A stretch of DNA of 64,000 nt from Bacteroidota bacterium (lineage in GTDB: Bacteria > Bacteroidota > Bacteroidia > Cytophagales > Cyclobacteriaceae), in assembly GCA_016178785.1 (NCBI GenBank), contig JACOSO010000085.1, positions 62,001-126,000 on the forward strand, written 5' to 3'. Shown one piece after another: positions 8,766 to 15,053 of this stretch (its first letter is position 1; the number at the start of each line of letters is the position of its first letter). Below the pieces are notes generated by a model. It worked only from the letters and a program-made list of their open reading frames with translations, did no database searches and was not told the DNA's origin. The translations under genes and the position numbers were made by a program.

Positions 8766-9752
8766 TTAAAAGCCGGTTGATTTAAGTTTAAGTCCTACAG
8801 TTTCATCGAATCCAAACATCAGATTCATATTCTGGATTGCCTGACCACTTGCCCCCTTCAACAAATTATCAAGGGCCGAATGAACAACTAATTTATTTCC
8901 TTCTTTCTCAAGATAGATCAAACACTTGTTCGTGTTTACCACTTGTTTGAGGTCAATCATCGAGTCGGTTACATGGGTGAACGGATGTGTGGAATAAAAA
9001 TCTTTGTAAAGCCGATTCAACTCATCCAACGATTTCTCAGATTCAATAATCGAGCTCACGAAAATTCCTCGAGTGAAGTCACCGCGCCAAGGCACGAAAT
9101 TCACATCTGATTTATAATTAGGCTGAAGCGATTTCAAGGTTTGGTTGATCTCGCCCAAATGCTGATGCGTTAAAGTTTTGTACGCAGAGATGTTATTCGC
9201 TCTCCACGTGAAGTGTGTGGTCTCTTGCAACTTTTGCCCGGCACCGGTGCTACCGGTGATCCCAACGGTATTTACTTCACCAAGAAGCGATGCCTTTGCC
9301 AAAGGCAGCAGCCCCAGTTGAATTGTAGTTGCGAAACATCCCGGGTTAGCAATATTATTAGCTTTCTTGATTTCTTCTCTCCGGTATTCTGGAAGGCCAT
9401 AAACAAAATTTCTGCCCGTTACTGAATCTCCTAAACGGAAATCATTTCCTAAATCAATAATTTTAGTCGTTGATGAAAAAGTATTTTCAGTCAAAAACTT
9501 TTTACTCTCACCATGACTCAGGCAAAGAAATACGACATCAATATTTTTGTCGAACGATGAAGTGAATTTTAAAGAGGTCTCTCCAATCAGATCTGCGTGA
9601 ACTTCGTACAAAAGCTTTCCTTCCTGACTTCTACTCTGAACAAAAATCAATTCTGCATCCGGATGATTAAGAAGCAAACGAACTGTTTCTCCTCCAGTGT
9701 ATCCTGCACCTCCGATGATCCCCGCTTTTATTTTATGTGTTGATGTGTTCAC
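8766..9752 (-). CDS. argC: N-acetyl-gamma-glutamyl-phosphate reductase
   Basis: Reduces N-acylglutamyl phosphate to the semialdehyde. The NADP-binding motif AGIIGGAGYTGGE is close to the N terminus, and the catalytic Cys lies in NPGCFATTIQLGLLPL. The start is unusual: there is no ATG near the conserved core. The GTG at 9750-9752 (Val-Asn-Thr-Ser-Thr-His-Lys-Ile-Lys) gives 328 aa, a normal ArgC length. The only upstream ATG (9864-9866) would give 366 aa, overlap argG by 59 bases and translate word-like repeat DNA. I therefore prefer GTG, with moderate certainty about the start only. Confidence 0.9.
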   Translation of the reverse strand: MNTSTHKIKAGIIGGAGYTGGETVRLLLNHPDAELIFVQSRSQEGKLLYEVHADLIGETSLKFTSSFDKNIDVVFLCLSHGESKKFLTENTFSSTTKIIDLGNDFRLGDSVTGRNFVYGLPEYRREEIKKANNIANPGCFATTIQLGLLPLAKASLLGEVNTVGITGSTGAGQKLQETTHFTWRANNISAYKTLTHQHLGEINQTLKSLQPNYKSDVNFVPWRGDFTRGIFVSSIIESEKSLDELNRLYKDFYSTHPFTHVTDSMIDLKQVVNTNKCLIYLEKEGNKLVVHSALDNLLKGASGQAIQNMNLMFGFDETVGLKLKSTGF

Positions 9753-9830
9753 GTGATGTGTTGAAGTATCTGTGTTTCTGTCTTGAATACTGCCTACTGG
9801 TTTCTGTCTACTGCTTACTTTTAGCTTCTT
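9753..9830 (-). repeat. word-like repeats across the argG-argC junction
   Basis: Read on the minus strand, the junction has CAGTAGACAG / CAGTAGGCAGTA words over the argG stop, then ACTTCAACACATCACG and AACACATCAACACA at the argC start. The same junction thus holds two families of short near-repeats, resembling in style (not in sequence) those at the argF'-argB and nudK-argH junctions. They may be decayed copies of short dispersed repeats. Confidence 0.4.
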
Positions 9831-11079
9831 TGACAACCTGATGATAAATTGACACCTGGTTTCCAAAAATCTTCGTGAACCCTTTCACATCCTCGCCAGT
9901 CCAGCCTAAATTCATTTCGCCATACTTTCCAAACTTTGATGACATCAGATCATAAGGAGATACAATTCCATTGATAACAAACCGATGGGGATAAAGCGAA
10001 ATGGAAACTTCACCGATTACATTTTGCTGCGAACTCGTTAAGAAAGATTCCATATCGCGCATCACCGGATCGAGATATTGACCTTCATGAAGCCAGTTGC
10101 CATAGAATTGTGCCAGTTGGTCTTTCCAACTTAATTGCCATTTGGTGAGCACATGTTTCTCTAATGCATGATGAGCTTTGATCATTAATACAGGAGCAGC
10201 AGCCTCAAACCCAACCCGACCTTTAATTCCGATGATTGTGTCGCCCACATGTATATCGCGACCGATACCGAATGGCCCAGCAATTTCTTGCAATGTTTGA
10301 ATGGCTTCTGTTGGATGAGAATATTTCTTGCCATTCACTTTTACTAATTCTCCTTTCTCGAATCCCAGGGTTACATCTTCTTTTTCTTGTTTGGTCACTT
10401 GAGTAGGCCATGCCTCTTCGGGCAACATGCCTAGAGAATTTAAAGTCTCTTTTCCTCCAACCGATGTTCCCCAGATTCCTTTATTAATAGAGTACTTCGC
10501 CTTTTCGAAGTTCATTGCAACTCCATTTTTTTTTAGGTATTCAATTTCTGCTTCACGGCTCAATTGCATATCGCGAATGGGCGTGATGATCTCGATACCT
10601 GGAGCAAGAATCTGAATCACCATATCGAACCGAACCTGATCATTACCTGCACCGGTACTACCATGGGCAACTGCATCGGCTTTTAATTCACGAGCATAGT
10701 TTGCAGCAGCTAATGCCTGTGACATGCGTTCGGCACTCACACTCAGTGGATACGTTCCGTTCTTCAATACGTTTCCGAATACTAAATACTTAATGACTTT
10801 GTCATAGTAGTTTTTGGTCTCATCTACCGTTTTGTGCGATTTAACCCCGAGACTTAACGCACGGCTCTCAATCGCGCGAATTTCTATTTCAGAAAATCCA
10901 CCTGTGTTCACCGTGAGAGTATGCACTTCATAGCCTAACTCTTTTGTTAGATAGATGGCGCAGTATGAGGTATCAAGGCCTCCGCTAAATGCAAGAACGA
11001 CTTTTTTCGCCTCACCCCCCGACCCCCTCTCCAGAGGAGAGGTGGAGGAGCCTTGGACTAGGTTTGCAGTTTTATTCAT
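9808..11079 (-). CDS. argG: argininosuccinate synthase
   Basis: Joins citrulline and aspartate with ATP to give argininosuccinate. The ATP-pyrophosphatase loop LAFSGGLDTSY lies at about 29-40, with HGSTGAGNDQVRF and the SVGGKETL segment downstream. The protein is 423 aa, about 20 longer than usual. The extra residues are an N-terminal stretch containing SPLERGSGGEAKK, which is the in-frame translation of a dispersed palindromic repeat (see 11010-11042). No alternative start lies between this repeat and the conserved core, so the repeat is probably translated. Confidence 0.95.
   Translation of the reverse strand: MNKTANLVQGSSTSPLERGSGGEAKKVVLAFSGGLDTSYCAIYLTKELGYEVHTLTVNTGGFSEIEIRAIESRALSLGVKSHKTVDETKNYYDKVIKYLVFGNVLKNGTYPLSVSAERMSQALAAANYARELKADAVAHGSTGAGNDQVRFDMVIQILAPGIEIITPIRDMQLSREAEIEYLKKNGVAMNFEKAKYSINKGIWGTSVGGKETLNSLGMLPEEAWPTQVTKQEKEDVTLGFEKGELVKVNGKKYSHPTEAIQTLQEIAGPFGIGRDIHVGDTIIGIKGRVGFEAAAPVLMIKAHHALEKHVLTKWQLSWKDQLAQFYGNWLHEGQYLDPVMRDMESFLTSSQQNVIGEVSISLYPHRFVINGIVSPYDLMSSKFGKYGEMNLGWTGEDVKGFTKIFGNQVSIYHQVVKEAKSKQ
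11010..11042. repeat. dispersed palindromic repeat, copy 1 (inside argG)
   Basis: The element begins CCTCACCCCCCGACC and ends in a perfect inverted repeat: CCTCTCC (11026-11032), AGA, GGAGAGG (11036-11042). It encodes the SPLERGSGGEA stretch of ArgG. Copies 2 and 3 at 11130 and 14213 share the CCTCA-C-C head and the CTCC/GGAG palindrome. I recall similar C-rich palindromic repeats being common in Bacteroidota intergenic regions and turning up in predicted proteins as SPLERG-like peptides. Confidence 0.75.
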
Positions 11080-11129
11080 AAACTTATTTTCATAATCGAT
11101 GTCTTAAAAATTACTGATCTCGTACAAGT

Positions 11130-11161
11130 CCTTCTCCTCTGGAGAAGGATTTAGGATGAGG
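11130..11161. repeat. dispersed palindromic repeat, copy 2 (inverted, 5' leader of argG)
   Basis: Perfect inverted repeat CCTTCTCC (11130-11137), TCT, GGAGAAGG (11141-11148), followed by GGATGAGG, which is the head of the element read in reverse. It is therefore inverted relative to copy 1, and the two bracket the argG start codon about 90 bases apart. Its outer end abuts the stop codon of the upstream GNAT gene. Confidence 0.7.
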
Positions 11162-11911
11162 TCACCAGAAAAACAAGAAACTCAGAAACGATGATTTCTT
11201 CGTTTCATCGCCATCTTTCTTTCTCCAGCCCTTGAGCAGCACAAATTGCTTGAAGTGCACCCAGCGTTCGAACAATCTTAGATTTCCTTTGAAATGTCTG
11301 CGTTCAGGATGCAGCTCATGCACTGGCCTATGGGCAATTGCTGCTTCTTGCTTTTCTTGTTCTTCTTTTACTTTTTCCTCTGGATCGAAGAGCATCGCTG
11401 TACACATGCAATTTTTGCGTTCTTTGCTCATCAGTATGTCATAGTTCACACAGCTCTGGCATCCTTTCCAGAATTCATCATCGGTGGTCAGTTCTGAATA
11501 GGTTACTGGTTCATAGCCGAGGTCAGAATTGATTTTCATTACGGCCAACCCTGTAGTTAGGCCGAAAATTTTTGCATTGGGATATTTTTTACGCGACAAT
11601 GCGAAAATTTTCTTCTTGATCATAGTTGCTACCCCATGCTTTCGAAAAGCAGGCGATACCACTAGCCCGCTATTAGCCACAAACTTTTCGTGCTGCCACG
11701 ATTCGATGTAGCAGAAACCAACCCATTCGCCTGTATCGGTCAAGGCTATCACGGCTTTACCTTCTTCCATTTTTAATTTCACATACTCAGGCGACCGTTT
11801 GGCTATACCCGTGCCACGAGCCTTGGCCGATTCGGCCATCTCATTAGTAATTGTCTCTGCCCAGTGCGCATCGGCTGGAATAGCCTCACGCACAATTATA
11901 TTAGTGTTCAC
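11162..11911 (-). CDS. GNAT family N-acyltransferase, candidate N-acylglutamate synthase
   Basis: First gene of the arginine operon, 249 aa. The acyl-CoA loop is VVSPAFRKHGVATMI (84-98), the R-x-x-G-x-A form, followed by the usual GNAT beta-strand with GLTTGLAVMKINSDLGY. No classical argA or argJ occurs in the operon, so by position this enzyme probably makes the N-acylglutamate precursor (inference). The C terminus departs from plain GNAT: a four-cysteine group C151-x2-C154 and C168-x-C170, then a charged helical stretch (about 177-195) and a basic tail. The cysteines suggest metal binding. The GNAT fold is clear; the glutamate-acylating role is a guess from context. Confidence 0.82.
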   Translation of the reverse strand: MNTNIIVREAIPADAHWAETITNEMAESAKARGTGIAKRSPEYVKLKMEEGKAVIALTDTGEWVGFCYIESWQHEKFVANSGLVVSPAFRKHGVATMIKKKIFALSRKKYPNAKIFGLTTGLAVMKINSDLGYEPVTYSELTTDDEFWKGCQSCVNYDILMSKERKNCMCTAMLFDPEEKVKEEQEKQEAAIAHRPVHELHPERRHFKGNLRLFERWVHFKQFVLLKGWRKKDGDETKKSSFLSFLFFW

Positions 11912-12307
11912 TGTAATTCTAAGTTAGTCGTTTAAAAAATACGATAAGCATGAATAGACAAAACACCCTTGGTATTTTGCCAGAGCATTAATTAAAATGC
12001 CGGTATCAGATTCGGATGCGCCTCACGGGTCGTTTACCTGTGCTGGCGGTAGAAAGGTGGGGTATGTACAGCCCTTGACGGCTGCCAGAGATTTGTGCTG
12101 AGAAAGAGCACGTTTCGAGGGTTAAGAATTCTTTTTCCAATTCGCGTTAGTAGTTTTGACGTTAGATAAAAGGCATTCAGTTAAAATTTGTTTTCGCAAA
12201 ATTAAGCGTTAAAATTTTAAATAAGTCAATAACTTTGCTAAGTTTTTATTAAATCTACCCTTTCGACCGTTAGGTAGGGGAAATTTGAAACATAAAATAT
12301 TGAAGAT
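11912..12307. other. divergent regulatory region between the arginine operon and kdsA, with two hairpins
   Basis: No protein gene is seen in these 396 bases. The middle (about 12010-12125) is richer in G+C than its flanks and holds two adjacent hairpins: CAGCC (12069-12073)/GGCTG (12080-12084) and GTGCT (12095-12099)/AGCAC (12107-12111). This could be a structured leader or small RNA of either divergent transcript. I could not match it to a known riboswitch or to an arginine-repressor site. Confidence 0.4.
12230..12237 (+). promoter_or_regulatory. candidate -7 promoter element for kdsA
   Basis: TAACTTTG matches the Bacteroidota -7 consensus TAnnTTTG exactly and lies 70 bases before the kdsA start codon. 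No clear TTG/TTTG -33 box stands at the usual 19-21 base spacing. The surrounding DNA is AT-rich. Confidence 0.45.
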
Positions 12308-13159
12308 ATGAACAAGAAAATAGTTCGCGTGGGCGCTATCGAGTGCGGTGCCGATGAGCTTTTCCTCATCTCCGGACCGTGCGTGATTGAAGAAGAGAAA
12401 ATCATGATGCAGACGGCCGAGAAACTGAAAGAAGTTTCGGAGCGCCTGAAAATTAAGATCATTTATAAGTCGTCTTTCCAAAAAGACAACCGCAGTAGTT
12501 TAAAATATTACAACGGCCCCGGCCTGGACAAGGGAGTGAAGCTCCTGGCTAAGATTAAAGAACAATTTGGTTTCCCTCTGCTCACAGATATTCATTATCC
12601 GGAGCAGGCTGCTGCCGCTGCTCCTGTAGTCGATGTACTTCAGATCCCCGCTTACCTGTGCATGCAAACCTCACTGATGGTGGCTGCGGCTAAAACGGGA
12701 AGAGTAATTAATATCAAGCACGGACAGTTCCTCGCTCCAGATAACATGAAACACCCCGTAACAAAGTGTGTGGAAGCAGGCAATGATCAAATCATTTTGA
12801 CTGAGCGTGGCTATACTTTTGGATACAATGATCTGATTGTTGATCCTCGCAGTTTCTACCACATGAACAAAATTGGTTACCCCGTAGTATTTGATGTTAC
12901 CCACGCGATCCGTAAATACGGAATCCCAAGTGCCGATGCGAAGGGTGGAGCAAGAGAATTTTTGCCTGTGCTTTCACGCGCGGGTGTGGCTGCTGGCGTG
13001 GATGGCGTTTTTATTGAAACTCACCCTGATCCTGAAAAGGCATTATGCGATGCTGCAAGCCAGCTTTGCGTTTATGACCTTGAAGAATTTTTGAAACCTT
13101 TGCTCGAACTTCATGCGATTGAAGTGAAATACCGTGAGCAAACTCCTGTATTGAAATAA
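12308..13159 (+). CDS. kdsA: 3-deoxy-8-phosphooctulonate synthase (KDO-8-P synthase)
   Basis: Condenses arabinose-5-phosphate with phosphoenolpyruvate to Kdo-8-phosphate, for lipopolysaccharide inner core. The 283-aa protein shows SGPCVIE (21-27), the KSSFQKDNRSS phosphate loop (57-67), the ILTERG motif (about 160-165) and DVTHAIRKYG, all KdsA hallmarks. It opens a plus-strand cluster whose next gene starts 27 bases downstream. The ATG at 12308 begins MNKKIVRVG, as expected for the family. Confidence 0.95.
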   Translation: MNKKIVRVGAIECGADELFLISGPCVIEEEKIMMQTAEKLKEVSERLKIKIIYKSSFQKDNRSSLKYYNGPGLDKGVKLLAKIKEQFGFPLLTDIHYPEQAAAAAPVVDVLQIPAYLCMQTSLMVAAAKTGRVINIKHGQFLAPDNMKHPVTKCVEAGNDQIILTERGYTFGYNDLIVDPRSFYHMNKIGYPVVFDVTHAIRKYGIPSADAKGGAREFLPVLSRAGVAAGVDGVFIETHPDPEKALCDAASQLCVYDLEEFLKPLLELHAIEVKYREQTPVLK

Positions 13160-13186
13160 ACTTTATTAAACCAGAAAATACACTTT

Positions 13187-14200
13187 ATGGAATTGTACTT
13201 AGACTCAGCCGACCTCAAAGAAATTGAAGACGCATTTAAACTCGGATTTCTTACGGGGCTTACCACAACACCTACCTTCATGCATCGCGGTGGTGTTACT
13301 GATATTGACGGCCTCATCGTAAAACTTTCAAAGATCGTTCCTGTGCTTCAGATCGAAGCGCTTGGCGATACTGCGGAAGATGTGCTGAAAGAAGCGAAGC
13401 GTCAGTTGGCGTTGGGTCTTGATCCAAAGAAAACCGTTTTCAAAATTCCTGTTTCGCTGGAGGGAGTGAAGGCATGTAATTTTTTGAGAAGAGAAGGATT
13501 GCTAGTGAATGTGCATTTGATTTATACACTTCAGCAAGCTTACATGGCGATGCAAGCGGGGGCTTCTTATGTTTGCCCGTTAGTTGGTCGTTTGCAAGAT
13601 CAGGGGCACGATGCACTTGATTTAGTAGAACAGTGCGTATTTGCAGTAAATCACTATGGTTACGATACCAAAGTGATGTTCTCATCTGTGCGTAATGCCG
13701 AACATGTACGCAACGCGATCAATGCAGGTGCTCATACCATCACTGTACCATGGAAAATTATGAAGGCATTAACCGAAAATAATTTTACATCATTGGGTAC
13801 GCAGCAATTCATTGAGCACACACGCCTGATGACTGTGAGGGTGAAAGATGCGATCAATAAAGTGAATCCAATTGTAACAGCAGATACTAATTTGTCAGAT
13901 GCCATTGTGAAGATGACTGAGTTTGGATTTGGAGCAGTTACTATAACCAACGGCAGCGGACAAGTGCTTGGCGTTTTCACTGATGGAGATCTCCGCAGAA
14001 AATTGCAACAGGATGGACGTAACGTGCTAGGCCAGAAAATGGGGGACTTCAAATACAATACTCCGATCTCAGTTGATGCGAATTCATTGTTGACAGACGC
14101 AGCCGATATTTTCAAAAAATCAAAAGTGGATACCATCCTTGTTACTGAAAACGGCAAGCCATCAGGAATGCTGGATATTCAGGATTTGGAGGGAGATTAG
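13187..14200 (+). CDS. transaldolase/fructose-6-phosphate-aldolase-like domain fused to a CBS pair
   Basis: A two-part protein of 337 aa. Residues 1-215 align with the short transaldolase/FSA family: MELYLD at the start with Asp6, TTTP (26-29; FSA has TTNP), the Schiff-base lysine K86 in VFKIPVSLEG, and YVCPLVGR where FSA has YVAPYVNR, so the FSA general-acid Tyr is Leu here. E57 takes the place of FSA Gln59 and resembles the Glu of TalB. Residues about 220-335 form two CBS domains; FGAVTITN and GVFTDGDLRR are typical of the CBS tail of the arabinose-5-phosphate isomerase KdsD. It lies between kdsA and a kdsC-like gene, where KdsD would be expected. A role in supplying arabinose-5-phosphate is inference. 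Confidence 0.88.
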   Translation: MELYLDSADLKEIEDAFKLGFLTGLTTTPTFMHRGGVTDIDGLIVKLSKIVPVLQIEALGDTAEDVLKEAKRQLALGLDPKKTVFKIPVSLEGVKACNFLRREGLLVNVHLIYTLQQAYMAMQAGASYVCPLVGRLQDQGHDALDLVEQCVFAVNHYGYDTKVMFSSVRNAEHVRNAINAGAHTITVPWKIMKALTENNFTSLGTQQFIEHTRLMTVRVKDAINKVNPIVTADTNLSDAIVKMTEFGFGAVTITNGSGQVLGVFTDGDLRRKLQQDGRNVLGQKMGDFKYNTPISVDANSLLTDAADIFKKSKVDTILVTENGKPSGMLDIQDLEGD

Positions 14201-14212
14201 TCTCCGCAAATT

Positions 14213-14265
14213 CCTCACCCCGTCCTTCGAACACCCCTCTCCCTGGGGAGTGGGGCAGGGGAGGG
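14213..14265. repeat. dispersed palindromic repeat, copy 3
   Basis: CCTCACCCCGTCC opens the element, followed by the imperfect palindrome CCCCTCTCC CTG GGGAGTGGGG (about 14235-14255). It begins 13 bases after the stop of the transaldolase/CBS gene and lies between it and the kdsC-like gene. It is in the same orientation as copy 1 inside argG. Confidence 0.65.
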
Positions 14266-14290
14266 ATTAAGTCGAAACCTGACTTATAAA

Positions 14291-14986
14291 ATGGACAATA
14301 CAGAAATTATTTTTACAGAACTGGGCGGCACATTTTGCCGCCCTTTTGTTGAATTCAAAGATCGATTTTCAAAAATCAAGGCTTACATTTTTGATTGGGA
14401 TGGTGTGTTCAATGATGGAGTCAAGTCGGCCCAAGGAGGAAGTCCGTTCAGTGAAGTTGATTCAATGGGCACCAATATGCTGCGCTTCGGTCATTGGCTG
14501 AAACACAAAACACTTCCTGCTGTGGCTGTGATCACAGGCGAAGAAAACCCTGCAGCTCAGCATTTATCACAACGCGAGCGTTTTCATGCTGTCTATTTTA
14601 AATCGACTAACAAATTGGTTGCGTTCGAGCACTTTTTGAAAGCCAATAATCTTAAGGCAAACGAGGTCGCTTTTCTCTATGATGATGTACTCGATCTGGG
14701 TGTTGCCGAAAAATGCGGGCTCCGATTTTTGGTGAGGCATCATGCTTCGCCATTGTTTCAAAACTATTCGGTCAAAAATCAGGTAGCAGATTATATCACT
14801 TCGACAGATGATCACGCTGTTCGCGAAGTTTGCGAATTACTTTTAGGTGCGAACGAGAATTTTGATGAGGCGATACGAAAACGTAGTCAGTTTGACGAAA
14901 CCTATCAACGATATCTCAATGAAAGAAATCAAGTCACCACTATGACCTATTTCTTGAAGGATGGAAAAGTGATTGAGGAGAGGTAA
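14291..14986 (+). CDS. HAD family phosphatase, KdsC-like
   Basis: Likely Kdo-8-phosphate phosphatase or a close relative, 231 aa. The HAD nucleophile motif is DWDGVFNDG (about 35-43; KdsC normally has D-x-DGVLTDG). VITGEE supplies the motif II Thr, and LYDDVLDLGVAEKCGL is the motif III/IV acidic block in the KdsC spacing. It differs from standard KdsC by an extra 30-residue N-terminal segment, an insertion after motif I, and a C-terminal extension of about 40 residues. The 90-base gap from the preceding gene holds a repeat copy. The cluster supports a Kdo role, but the divergence leaves room for another sugar phosphate. Confidence 0.75.
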   Translation: MDNTEIIFTELGGTFCRPFVEFKDRFSKIKAYIFDWDGVFNDGVKSAQGGSPFSEVDSMGTNMLRFGHWLKHKTLPAVAVITGEENPAAQHLSQRERFHAVYFKSTNKLVAFEHFLKANNLKANEVAFLYDDVLDLGVAEKCGLRFLVRHHASPLFQNYSVKNQVADYITSTDDHAVREVCELLLGANENFDEAIRKRSQFDETYQRYLNERNQVTTMTYFLKDGKVIEER

Positions 14987-15053
14987 TTGGTATTCTTATG
15001 TATTTTATTAATTTTCGTGCTTTGTAGGCGCTCAATCATTTCCAAACGCTACA

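Noticed and set aside
9753-9866. Longer ArgC starting at the ATG 9866
   Set aside because: It would overlap argG by 59 bases and translate word-like repeat DNA with no family similarity; GTG at 9750-9752 gives the normal length.
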